Part shown: positions 25,557-33,751 of the stretch, piece by piece | Layout: the number at the start of each line of letters is the position of its first letter | Position numbering within the stretch: the stretch's first letter is position 1 | Assembly (NCBI GenBank): GCA_021805245.1 | Contig: JAJZFS010000109.1 | Span: forward strand, 1 to 35,905 | Origin: Pseudomonadota bacterium | GTDB taxonomy: Bacteria > Pseudomonadota > Alphaproteobacteria > Micavibrionales > UBA2020 | Reading direction: 5' to 3' | DNA: 35,905 nucleotides | Notes under the pieces: model-generated | Told to the model about the DNA's origin: nothing | Databases searched by the model: none | Seen by the model: the letters and a program-made list of their open reading frames with translations, nothing else | Translations under genes and position numbers: made by a program

Positions 25557-26795
25557 ATGTATTTTGAATTTGGTCTACGCGGACTGCTAACGGCGTTTTT
25601 CAGGAAGAAAAAAATCTTTCTCCTGATCTTTTCTTTTGCATTTCTTGTCGGCGGTTCTTATCTGCTGCACAAGCCTTCGATGTATGAATCGAAGGGCTCT
25701 TTTCTTATCAGGTTCGATCAGGGTGCATTGCCGACCACCGGCAGCGCGGATGACGGGCGTGCTATGGCGTTCTCCAGCGACGGACGCGAGGAGATGCTCC
25801 AGTCGAATGTTACGCTGCTCGAGAGCGACGATTTGCTGAAAGCGGTCGTCCGATCCGTCGGCGCCGAAAAAATATATCCCGGCATCGGCGCGGGGACGAA
25901 AGGCGCGGAAATGGCCGATCTGGCCGCAGTCGCCAGACTGCGCGCACAGGGTCTTAAGGTCGTGAGCGATCCGCGGAGCGAGGTCATCAGGATCAGCGTC
26001 TTCAATCGCGATCCTGTCGTCGCGCAAGAAGTCGCCGCGCGCATCATAAAAATATTCACGGCCCGCCAGTCCGTCATCTTTGGCACGCCGCACACGGCGT
26101 TTCTGCAGCAGCAGGCCGACGACATGCGCAAAAAAATGGAGCAGTCCGAGCAGGACCTGCGCGATTTCAAACAGAATAAAGGAATCACGCTGCTCGATGA
26201 GGAGGTCACCCAGCTTCTGGCGGAAAAGAAGGATTTATCGGTGCGCGCGTTTCAGGCCGTAGGCGATTCGCAAGCCGTGATCGCCAATCTTTTGAAGGAC
26301 AAGGCCACGATGGAAGCGACCTATCGTCCTGACAGTCCCGTCATACAGCGCATTGACGAGAGCCTCGCCGCCGCCCGTGCGGAGGCGCAGGGGCAGGATG
26401 CCGGCAACGGCGCCTTTGCCACGCGAATTGCGGATGTCAACAAGCGGCTGGCTTTGCTCGAGGCGAACCGTAAGCGCTACCACGATCTGGAGCAGCGCGT
26501 CGCTCTGGACACGGCTAACTACAAGTTCTACCAGCTGCACAACGACGAGGCACGCGTGAACGAGCGGTTGAATCAGGCAAACATCACGCGCATCTCCGTC
26601 ATTGACAGGCCGGTGGTTCCCCTGAAGCCGGTGAACGGGCACAAATCGCTCTTGCTGTTGGCGATTCTGATGACGGCGTCGTTGCTCGGTTTGGGAACCG
26701 TGCTGTTTTTGGAACTTATGGACGATACAGTCGTTTTTAACGAGCAGGTCTTTACAACAACCGGGTTGCCGGTTCTCGCAAGCTTTGGAAGGTAA
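25557..26795 (+). CDS. Wzz/GumC-type polysaccharide co-polymerase (chain-length determinant)
   Basis: The 412-aa inner-membrane protein has transmembrane helices at about residues 20-40 and 370-392 flanking a long periplasmic region with coiled-coil stretches (FLQQQADDMRKKMEQSEQDL and the following residues, about 182-225). The proline-rich PCP motif DRPVVPLKPVNGHKS lies just before the second helix. It should control polymer length with the Wzy-type protein and dock to the Wza-type channel. Unlike ExoP or CpsD-fused proteins it has no kinase domain; a separate degenerate P-loop protein follows 6 bp downstream. ATG 25557 is chosen because TGAGG lies 7 nt upstream; a GTG at 25545 would add four residues. 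Confidence 0.9.
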   Translation: MYFEFGLRGLLTAFFRKKKIFLLIFSFAFLVGGSYLLHKPSMYESKGSFLIRFDQGALPTTGSADDGRAMAFSSDGREEMLQSNVTLLESDDLLKAVVRSVGAEKIYPGIGAGTKGAEMADLAAVARLRAQGLKVVSDPRSEVIRISVFNRDPVVAQEVAARIIKIFTARQSVIFGTPHTAFLQQQADDMRKKMEQSEQDLRDFKQNKGITLLDEEVTQLLAEKKDLSVRAFQAVGDSQAVIANLLKDKATMEATYRPDSPVIQRIDESLAAARAEAQGQDAGNGAFATRIADVNKRLALLEANRKRYHDLEQRVALDTANYKFYQLHNDEARVNERLNQANITRISVIDRPVVPLKPVNGHKSLLLLAILMTASLLGLGTVLFLELMDDTVVFNEQVFTTTGLPVLASFGR

Positions 26796-26801
26796 AAACA
26801 G

Positions 26802-27560
26802 ATGAAAAATGTAGCAGCTATGACATCATCGGAAAAGGTCTATGAAACGCCACGCGAGCAGGATCCGCCAGTGCTCAGGATGCCGGAAAACCATCCCGGG
26901 CAGGTTGTTCCCGCAACGATAAGCCACGCGCTTTCGCCGGCAAAACTTGTTTCGCTCCTCCATGCCGTGGAAAAAAATATGCAGACGGCGGGAACGCCCG
27001 TGATTCTTTTTATGGGCGCGCACGAAGGCGTCGGCGCCGATAATGTGGCCTTCGAGACGGCCTATGCCGGTGCGCGGACGGGCAAGCGCGTACTTTTTAT
27101 CGATACGAACGGAAGCGCATCCGGCGTGATAAGGCAACTCAGAAGCAAGGTGCCCATGCCGCTGAATATAGCCTCCGGTGGCGAGGTTGAAAGCATTGCG
27201 CCATTCGTGAATGTAGAGGGGACGTCGTTGTTCTTCGCAACTTTTGACGAATACAAGGAGCGTCATAGTTTCTTTCCTGACAGACGGGCGCATATAAAAA
27301 TCATTGACGAATTGAGGCCTGTCTTCGATCTTATCGTCGTGTATTCGGAATCGGGGCTGTCGAATCCGCTTGCCACAATTCTCAGTGGCCTTGCGGACGC
27401 GAGTGTTCTTGTCGTGCAGGAGGGGCGCACCAGAATCCCCGTCATCAGGGATCTGCGCCGTCTGGTTGACATGCACGGTGGCCGCGTTGTCGGCGTTGTG
27501 ATGAACAAATGCCGTTCCTATATTCCGCCTTCGGTATACAAGGCCCTCTTCAGCTTTTGA
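26802..27560 (+). CDS. BY-kinase/ParA-like P-loop protein with degenerate nucleotide-binding motifs
   Basis: The 252-aa protein lies where EPS clusters encode the CpsD/Wze tyrosine autokinase. It keeps the fold's order of segments: VILFMGAHEGVGADN (Walker A place, residues 67-81), GKRVLFIDTNGS (Walker A' place), VFDLIVVYSESG (Walker B place) and ADASVLVVQEG. However, the Walker A lysine and Ser/Thr are replaced by A79 and D80, and the Walker B aspartate-proline pair of BY-kinases by YSES. There is also no C-terminal tyrosine cluster; the tail ends SYIPPSVYKALFSF. It is therefore probably a non-kinase structural partner of the co-polymerase. ATG 26802 follows the Wzz-type stop by 6 bp and probably shares its transcript. 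Confidence 0.82.
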   Translation: MKNVAAMTSSEKVYETPREQDPPVLRMPENHPGQVVPATISHALSPAKLVSLLHAVEKNMQTAGTPVILFMGAHEGVGADNVAFETAYAGARTGKRVLFIDTNGSASGVIRQLRSKVPMPLNIASGGEVESIAPFVNVEGTSLFFATFDEYKERHSFFPDRRAHIKIIDELRPVFDLIVVYSESGLSNPLATILSGLADASVLVVQEGRTRIPVIRDLRRLVDMHGGRVVGVVMNKCRSYIPPSVYKALFSF

Positions 27561-27570
27561 AGCGGCACCC

Positions 27571-28437
27571 CTAACGGAAATTTTTTTGCAATAAAGCGAC
27601 TTTACCCAGCATAGCGTCGGTCACGCGATTCATCTCGTGGTCGGCGCTAAGCTGCGGTGCGACGCTTGCGAGGCGTGCCAGCCTGTGCGCGGCCGCGTAT
27701 GTCAGGCTTTTTTCCAGCACGCCCGCAAAGGGCGATCCGGTAACGGCCTTGCGCAGGACGGACAGCCGCGCTTCCTTGAGGCTGGATGGCCAGAGGCGGT
27801 GCCAGCGCAGTTTTATTTTCAGCGAGTCGGCCCAGTCCAGCCATTTTCCGCGGTGCACGTGGTTCAACGGCAGGAGAGGAACCCAGGGAATGCGCAGGGC
27901 GTCGGCGGTAATGGCGCCGTGCATGGCTTCCGCGATGACCATTTTCGAGTTTTGCATTTCATGCAGGACCCTTTCCACAGAGTTACGCGGGTCGATGAGA
28001 TGAATGTTCGCCAGCCGGCATGCTTCCGTCCAGTTGCCGCGGTGCATGCTTTCCCAGTGCGGCATGAATGAGATTGTCTGAGAGGACGCATGCGGCTGGG
28101 GCTCCTGAAGGGTGCGCAAGAGAATGGCCGGATCTCCCAATCCCAGATCGTTGGAGATATCGAGCATTTTTGCCGTGCGCGGGCCTCTGACGAAATAGAC
28201 GTCCCAGTCCGGCCCGGTGATGCGCGGCCGGCTGTGATATTCCGGCACGAATCCGGCACCGAATACGATCTTTTTGACATCGTCCTTAAAAGTCTTTTGG
28301 CCGAGAATGGAGCCGATGCCGATAAAGACGGTTTTTTCGTCGTCATCGAAAAAATCGGGGATCAGCTTCGGCCAAAGCCACGGGTTGAGTTCGTCGCCGA
28401 AGTTCGGCTCTTTGCCTTTAAAGTAGGTGATTTTCAT
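27571..28437 (-). CDS. polysaccharide pyruvyl transferase family protein (ExoV-like)
   Basis: This enzyme should transfer pyruvate from phosphoenolpyruvate to a sugar of the EPS, giving an acidic ketal. The 288-aa product starts with MKITYFKGKEPNFGDELNPW, a typical family N-terminus. Further on are VFIGIGSILG, VFGAGF, VYFVRGPRTAKML and IAEAMHGAITADALRIPWV (about residues 170-188), the conserved histidine-containing loop. Succinoglycan ExoV has the same plan. ATG 28437 is used although the frame is open to 28548; that upstream part overlaps the divergent galU leader and is unlike the family. GGAG lies about 13 nt and AAAGG immediately upstream. Acceptor sugar and linkage are unknown. Confidence 0.9.
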   Translation of the reverse strand: MKITYFKGKEPNFGDELNPWLWPKLIPDFFDDDEKTVFIGIGSILGQKTFKDDVKKIVFGAGFVPEYHSRPRITGPDWDVYFVRGPRTAKMLDISNDLGLGDPAILLRTLQEPQPHASSQTISFMPHWESMHRGNWTEACRLANIHLIDPRNSVERVLHEMQNSKMVIAEAMHGAITADALRIPWVPLLPLNHVHRGKWLDWADSLKIKLRWHRLWPSSLKEARLSVLRKAVTGSPFAGVLEKSLTYAAAHRLARLASVAPQLSADHEMNRVTDAMLGKVALLQKNFR

Positions 28438-28464
28438 CCTTTGTTGTCTCCTCTGGGGGTAGCG

Positions 28465-28526
28465 CCATTCATCCGAATGGGTGAGTGTCAATCTTTCTAA
28501 ACGCTTCTGCACAAGGAACGTTCCTT
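28465..28526. promoter_or_regulatory. divergent pyruvyl transferase-galU control region with 14-bp perfect palindrome
   Basis: This 155-bp divergent spacer (28438-28592) holds AAGGAACGTTCCTT at 28513-28526, a perfect 14-bp palindrome, and CCATTC/GAATGG (28465-28480), a 6-bp inverted repeat. On the minus strand a consensus TTGACA lies at 28490-28485, but no good -10 follows at 16-18 bp. The palindrome is about 67 bp from the galU ATG and 76 bp from the pyruvyl transferase ATG. Confidence 0.45.
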
Positions 28527-28592
28527 CTCTGCGGGCGTTTGTGTGCAAGACAAGCCGAAGAGAGGCCGGGGATATCCATTATGGAGGGCGCT

Positions 28593-29507
28593 ATGGGCCA
28601 TGTTCCGCTGAAAGTAAAAAAGGCCGTTTTTCCGGTCGCCGGACTGGGAACGCGTTTTCTGCCGGCGACGAAGGTGTTGCCCAAGGAAATGCTGATATTG
28701 GGCAGCAAGCCGCTCATTCAGCATGCCTATGAAGAGGCGCGTGCCGCAGGCATCGAGGAATTTGTTTTCGTCAGCAGCAGGGATAAATCCCTCATCGAAA
28801 GTCATTTCCGGCCACACAGCGCCTTGCACCAGACGCTAACCGAGCGTCATAAAACCGCCGAACTGGCGAGTCTGCAAGACAGCACCGCTGACGAGGGCAG
28901 GATTTCGGTTGTATATCAGGACGAGCCGCTGGGCCTGGGGCATGCGGTGTGGTGCGCAAGGGAGGCGATCGGCAACGAGCCTTTCGCCGTCATTCTGCCT
29001 GATGATGTTGTTATCGGCAGTCCCTGCCTCGCGCAAATGATCAAGGCTTATGAAGAAGTCGGCGGCAATCTGGTCGCCGTCGAAAATGTTCCGCGCGCGG
29101 AAACCTGCAAGTATGGCGTACTGGATATAGAGCATGACGGCGGGCGGCTTATATCGGTCAGGGGGCTGGTGGAAAAACCGGAACCTGCGCAGGCGCCCTC
29201 GACGCTTACGATCATCGGCCGCTATATATTGCAGCCGGAAGTCTTTGACCATCTTTCCAGCGCCGTCAAAGGCGTCGGCGGGGAGATCCAGCTTACGGAT
29301 TCGCTTGCCAAACTTATCGGCGTGCAGCCTTTTCACGGGTTCCGCTTCGAGGGCAAACGCTACGATTGCGGCAACAGCATCGGTTTGCTCAAGGCCAATG
29401 TCGCTTACGCCATGAATGACAACGCGGCGGTCGGTCCACTTGCGGAATTTTTGCGCGACGCGCTCAATTCCAATACGGCAAGTCAGCAGTACAGTCGCGC
29501 TCTATAA
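28593..29507 (+). CDS. galU: UTP-glucose-1-phosphate uridylyltransferase
   Basis: GalU makes UDP-glucose from UTP and glucose-1-phosphate, supplying the EPS pathway and, via GalE, UDP-galactose. The 304-aa product shows the nucleotide-binding GLGTRFLPATKVLPKEML (about residues 16-33), DEPLGLGHAVWCAR, FAVILPDDVV (metal site), LVEKPEPAQAPS and the C-terminal FEGKRYDCGNSIG. GGAGGG ends about 4 nt before ATG 28593; an ATG at 28581 would add four residues, and the frame is open further back to 28485 without family similarity. The gene ends 2 bp before the convergent giant gene. Confidence 0.96.
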   Translation: MGHVPLKVKKAVFPVAGLGTRFLPATKVLPKEMLILGSKPLIQHAYEEARAAGIEEFVFVSSRDKSLIESHFRPHSALHQTLTERHKTAELASLQDSTADEGRISVVYQDEPLGLGHAVWCAREAIGNEPFAVILPDDVVIGSPCLAQMIKAYEEVGGNLVAVENVPRAETCKYGVLDIEHDGGRLISVRGLVEKPEPAQAPSTLTIIGRYILQPEVFDHLSSAVKGVGGEIQLTDSLAKLIGVQPFHGFRFEGKRYDCGNSIGLLKANVAYAMNDNAAVGPLAEFLRDALNSNTASQQYSRAL

Positions 29508-29509
29508 GC

Positions 29510-32500
29510 TTACACGACCAGATTGCCGTGGCTGATGAGCGTTTGCGCGTCCAGGTTCGGTTCGCTGAAAATCGTAGCAACTTGAGCCCAGCCCGAAGCG
29601 CCTGCATGTCCGGACAGGTCGACTTCCACGATGCTGTTGTGGCCGCTGGTCACGACATTGACGAAATTCGACACTGCCGTGCTTGCCGCCGGATTGTAAT
29701 GTCCGGACAGGACGTCGGAAATGTCGATCTTGTCGCCGTTCGCCGTGGAGAAACCCCTGATGGTGTCGGTGCCGGTGCCAAGGTTGGCAGCCTTGAAGAC
29801 AAACGTGTCGTGTCCGCCCGAGGCTCCATAGAGCATGCTGCTTCCGTACCCGAAGGTAATGGTCTCTCCCGTCGTGGGGGACGACCCTACGGTGACATCC
29901 ACCGTGCCGGTCGACGTATGCCCTGCGCTGTCGTTCAACGTGTAGTTGAAGCTGTCGGTGCCGATGAAGCCCGTCGCCGGTATGTAGGTAAACGTGCCGT
30001 CGCTGGCTTCGGTGACAGTTGCGCCATGCGCCGTCGTCAGAGTGGCGGGTGTGACGCTTAAGGCGAGGCCGTTCGGATCCGTATCGGGGCCGAGGCCGTT
30101 ATTCGTCAGCACGTTGCCGAACATCGGAGAATTTTCCATGCCGGTCCAGAGGTCTGTTTGGGCGACCGGATTGGCAGGCGGCGCGTCGATGGTGAGCGTC
30201 GCCGTTCCGGTTGCCGAAAGTCCGGCGGTGTCGTGCAGCGTGTAGTTGAAGCTGTCCGTGCCGGTGAAGTTCGCCGCGGGCGTATAGGTAAACGTGCCGT
30301 CGGCGTTTGTCATGACAGTGCCGCCGTGCGCCGTCGTCAGGGTGGCGGCGGTGACGCTCAGGGCGAGCCCGTTCGGGTCGGTGTCGTTGGTCATCACGTT
30401 GCCGGTGACGACGTGATTCTCCGTGCCGGTGAAACTGTCCGGTGCGGCGACAGGCGGTCCGTCGATGGCGAGCGTTGCCGTTCCGGTTGCCGAGAGTCCT
30501 GCGCTGTCGTTTAGCGTATAGGTGAACGTGTCAGCTCCGGCGAAGTTTGCCGCCGGCGTATAAGTAAACGTGCCGTCGGCGTTCATGACGACGCTGCCGC
30601 CGTGCGCGGTGGCAAAGGTGCCGGTGGTGACGCTCAAGGCGAGCCCGTTCGGGTCGGTGTCGTTGGTCATCACGTTGCCGGTGACGACGTGGTTCTCAGT
30701 GCCGGTGAAGCTGTCGGGGTTTGCCACGGGCGGGCTTTGCGGCGCGTTGACAGTCAGCGTCACCAAGCCGCTGGACTTAAGACCGGCGCTGTCGGCGAGC
30801 GTATAGTAAACCTTATCCGTCCCTGTAAAGCCGGTTGCCGGCGTGTATGTGAAACTGCCGTCAGAGCTTATCTGAAGAATGCCGCCGTGCGTGGTTGCGA
30901 ACGTCCCCGGATCAACGCTCAAAGATAAACCATTCGGGTCGGTGTCGTTGGTCATCACGTTGCCGGTGATGACATGGTTCTCCGTGCCGGTGAAGCTGTC
31001 AGGCGTGGCGACGGGCGGGCTGCTGACCGGCACGTTGATGGTCAGCGTCGCCGTACCGGTTGACGAAAGACCTGCAGTATCGCTCAACGTATAGGTAAAA
31101 GTATCGGATCCGGCAAAGTTTGCCGCCGGCGTATAGGTAAACGTGCCGTTGGCATTCATGACGACGCTGCCGCCGTGCGCGGTGGCGAAGGTGCCTGCCG
31201 TGACGCTTAAAGCCAGTCCGTTCGGGTCGGTGTCATTCGTCATCACGTTGCCGGTGACGACGTGATTCTCCGTGCCGGTGAAGCTGTCAGGCGTGGCGAC
31301 GGGCGGGCTGCTGACCGGCACGTTGATGGTCAGCGTCGCCGTACCGGTTGACGAAAGGCCGGCGGTATCGTTCAGCGTATAGGTGAAGCTGTCGGTTCCG
31401 GCAAAGTTCGTTGCCGGTGTGTAGGTAAAGGTGCCGTTGGCATTCATGACGATGCTGCCGCCGTGCGCTGTGGCGAAGGTGCCTGCCGTGACGCTTAAGG
31501 CCAGCCCGTTCGGGTCGGCGTCATTTGCCATCACGTTGCCGGTGATGACATGGTTCTCCGTGCCTGTGAAGCTGTCGGCCGCGGCTACGGGCGGGCTGAG
31601 CGTCGCCGTCGGAGGCGGGGTCGTTGTCGCTGTTGTCTGCACGCCGACGTGATTGTAATCCGCGATGGTGTTCGGCGAGGCATAGACCTGTACAGAGCTG
31701 ACCTGCATCTGGGCGGGGAACACGGTCGAACTGTTCGGCGCGCCTGGCCAGCTGCCGGTGCCGCCGACCGCGAGATTCATCAGCAGATACATCGGCTGGT
31801 TCATGTCGGCGGGCGTGGCCATCTGGCCAACCTGCTTTCCGTCAATGTAGAACGTCATGGTCTTCGGCTCCCAGTCGACGGCATAGGTATGAAACCCCGT
31901 CGTCATCGCAACCTGACTGGTGATTCCGGTGGTGCCGTTGGTTTTGGAGTGGAGCGTCATGTAGTCGGTGGTCGGCTGGTTGCCGATCTCCTCGAGAAGA
32001 TCGATTTCCGGCGGCCAGGCCTGGCTCGCCGGCAACAGCCACAGCGCGGGCCACAGACCTTGCCCCGCGGGCATTTTGGCCGTGATTTCATAAAGGCCGT
32101 AAGTCTGGGCGAAACTCTTGTACGTGGTTAAAAGACCGGACGTATAGGGCAGCGTCGCCCCGCCGTTTGCCGCAGCTTCGGTTGCCAGCATTTGGGATGT
32201 GGCATTGGCCGCCGTGATCGTCAACACGCCGTTGCTGACCGAGAACGGATTAACGCCGACGGTCGGATCGGAATAAAACTCCGCCTCGTGGTTGGAGGAC
32301 AGCGTGCGGCCGCTGAAGCTGGCGGAGCCGGGGGTCGCGTAGGGAAAGGTCGTCTCCCATGTGCCGCCGGGGTTTGAAGAAGATTGCAAGCTGAGCGTTG
32401 AAAAGCTCGGCTGGAAAACTAGCGAATACCCCGACGCCTGCGTTATGCTGATATTCTCCGTGCCTACTGTCGAGAGTCCCGCGCTGTCCTTGAGCGTATA

Positions 32501-33751
32501 CGTAAAGGAATCCGTGCCGATATAGCCTGCTGCGGGCGTGTAGGTAAAGGTACCGTTGGCGTTCTCGACGACTGTGCCGTGCGCGGTCGTCAGCGTGGCG
32601 GGCGTGACGCTTAAGGCGAGCCCGTTCGGGTCCGAATCGTTCGTCAGCACGTTGCCGGTAATAGGCTGGTTTTGCGCGCCGGTGAAGGTTTCGGTTACGG
32701 CAACGGGAGGCTGGTAGGGAGACGTGCCGATGGTGACATTCACATCACCGGTCGCGGTGAGTCCGGAGCCGTCTTTCAGTGTGTAAGTGAAGCTGTCCGT
32801 GCCGTTGAAGCCGGCCGTCGGCGTGTAGGCAAAGGTGCCGTCGGCGTTGACCGTGACGGAACCGTGCGCGGTCGTTTGCGTTTGCGGTGTGGCGCTCAAG
32901 GTCAGGCCGGCAGGGCCAGTATCGTTCGCCAGTACGTTGCCGGTGATGACATGGTCTGCCGCGCCGGTAAAGGAATCCGCCCCTGCGACCGGGGCCTGAA
33001 TCCCGCCCAGACCGTCGCCTGCGACATGGCTCATATCGAGGCCGTAGAACGTCGCCTGTCCCGTGCCTGTCGCCTGCGGGAGGGTGCTGCCGGCCACGCC
33101 GCTGTCTCCGTCAAAAGCTCCTGCCTTGAAATAGAGCGGCAGCGAACTCCAGCTCGAATCGATCGGTGTCACCGAAGTATAGGTATCACCGCCGATGACG
33201 ATTTTTGCCGTCAGCGTGCTGCCGTGCGCGTCAATGACATAGGAGAATTTCTGGTCAAGTCCGATGGTTGGCGTATGTCCCGCCGCGTCGTGGAACTGGT
33301 ATGTATCCTGACGCCCGTTGTAAAGGGTGTTTCTGAAGTAAATGTTTCCGGCGTCGTAGTAAATCTGGATCAGCGCCTCGTTCGAGTTCTGAACCATCAC
33401 CTGTCCGACAATGACGCTGCCTTCCGCGCCGGTTGTGAGGGTGGGAACGCTGTTGACGGCAAGCGTTGCCGACATCGTGCCGCCGCCTGTGGCCAGAGTC
33501 CAGCCTGCGGAACCCTGTTCGTTCAGGCCGGAACCCGCGCCGAAAGTGCTGGCTGTCGTCGTTGCGCCGGTCACCGGCGCGGAGAACGTCATCGAGCCGT
33601 CCGCATTGCTGTAGAAATACGGTGACGTATAGTTGACAAGAGAATAGACGGTGTTCGCCGTGCCGGTCGTGCCGCCTGTGCTGTCCACGGGCAGGATCAA
33701 GTCCCAGTCTGTAAGATTGAAGTTATCCGCATTGAAAGTGCTGCTTGGCAT
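29510..33751 (-). CDS. giant type I-secreted protein: PL7-like module, GH16 glycanase, eight cadherin-like repeats
   Basis: The 1413-aa protein has no Sec signal and ends with a type I secretion-like domain (GTGTDTIRGFSTANGDKIDI at about 1325-1344, terminal LVV). Domain order: PL7 alginate lyase-like module (10-245), two cadherin/VCBS-like repeats (253-342, 348-438), GH16 (443-695), six further repeats (720-811, 816-907, 912-1003, 1007-1098, 1099-1190, 1194-1288). The GH16 active strand is PEIDLLEEIG with E582, D584 and E587 (E-x-D-x-x-E), unlike the other GH16 here. The PL7 module keeps YFKAGAF and GQV but lacks the usual arginine and histidine. Rhizobial ExsH is a comparable secreted GH16 enzyme. 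No type I exporter is in the window. GGGGGA precedes ATG 33751 by 4 nt. Confidence 0.88.
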   Translation of the reverse strand: MPSSTFNADNFNLTDWDLILPVDSTGGTTGTANTVYSLVNYTSPYFYSNADGSMTFSAPVTGATTTASTFGAGSGLNEQGSAGWTLATGGGTMSATLAVNSVPTLTTGAEGSVIVGQVMVQNSNEALIQIYYDAGNIYFRNTLYNGRQDTYQFHDAAGHTPTIGLDQKFSYVIDAHGSTLTAKIVIGGDTYTSVTPIDSSWSSLPLYFKAGAFDGDSGVAGSTLPQATGTGQATFYGLDMSHVAGDGLGGIQAPVAGADSFTGAADHVITGNVLANDTGPAGLTLSATPQTQTTAHGSVTVNADGTFAYTPTAGFNGTDSFTYTLKDGSGLTATGDVNVTIGTSPYQPPVAVTETFTGAQNQPITGNVLTNDSDPNGLALSVTPATLTTAHGTVVENANGTFTYTPAAGYIGTDSFTYTLKDSAGLSTVGTENISITQASGYSLVFQPSFSTLSLQSSSNPGGTWETTFPYATPGSASFSGRTLSSNHEAEFYSDPTVGVNPFSVSNGVLTITAANATSQMLATEAAANGGATLPYTSGLLTTYKSFAQTYGLYEITAKMPAGQGLWPALWLLPASQAWPPEIDLLEEIGNQPTTDYMTLHSKTNGTTGITSQVAMTTGFHTYAVDWEPKTMTFYIDGKQVGQMATPADMNQPMYLLMNLAVGGTGSWPGAPNSSTVFPAQMQVSSVQVYASPNTIADYNHVGVQTTATTTPPPTATLSPPVAAADSFTGTENHVITGNVMANDADPNGLALSVTAGTFATAHGGSIVMNANGTFTYTPATNFAGTDSFTYTLNDTAGLSSTGTATLTINVPVSSPPVATPDSFTGTENHVVTGNVMTNDTDPNGLALSVTAGTFATAHGGSVVMNANGTFTYTPAANFAGSDTFTYTLSDTAGLSSTGTATLTINVPVSSPPVATPDSFTGTENHVITGNVMTNDTDPNGLSLSVDPGTFATTHGGILQISSDGSFTYTPATGFTGTDKVYYTLADSAGLKSSGLVTLTVNAPQSPPVANPDSFTGTENHVVTGNVMTNDTDPNGLALSVTTGTFATAHGGSVVMNADGTFTYTPAANFAGADTFTYTLNDSAGLSATGTATLAIDGPPVAAPDSFTGTENHVVTGNVMTNDTDPNGLALSVTAATLTTAHGGTVMTNADGTFTYTPAANFTGTDSFNYTLHDTAGLSATGTATLTIDAPPANPVAQTDLWTGMENSPMFGNVLTNNGLGPDTDPNGLALSVTPATLTTAHGATVTEASDGTFTYIPATGFIGTDSFNYTLNDSAGHTSTGTVDVTVGSSPTTGETITFGYGSSMLYGASGGHDTFVFKAANLGTGTDTIRGFSTANGDKIDISDVLSGHYNPAASTAVSNFVNVVTSGHNSIVEVDLSGHAGASGWAQVATIFSEPNLDAQTLISHGNLVV
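29888..31594 (-). repeat. six tandem coding repeats (R3-R8), about 275-288 bp each
   Basis: These encode the cadherin/VCBS-like modules after the GH16 domain, each beginning PPVA-DSFTGTENHV and containing NDTDPNGLALSVT and DGTFTYTPA. R3 and R4 are nearly identical over long stretches (compare 31021-31069 with 31311-31359), implying recent duplication or gene conversion; R5 and R8 are more divergent. The copy number is probably prone to change by recombination. Confidence 0.85.
32438..32995 (-). repeat. two tandem coding repeats (R1-R2) between PL7-like and GH16 modules
   Basis: The same kind of cadherin/VCBS-like module, here separating the two carbohydrate-active domains. R1 has NDTGPAGLTLSAT where the other copies have ND-DPNGLALSV; R2 keeps DPNGLALSVT. 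They are less similar to one another at the base level than R3 is to R4, so they are probably older. Confidence 0.8.

Noticed and set aside
29888-31594. Regular about 280-bp repeats considered as CRISPR or satellite
   Set aside because: They remain in frame, encode a recognisable cadherin/VCBS-like module, and lack short repeat-spacer structure.
32672-33625. 317-codon plus-strand frame inside the giant gene, plus shorter ones at 29528-32377
   Set aside because: These mirror the repeat-coding strand; the translations are arginine/glycine-rich with no domain, as expected for shadows.
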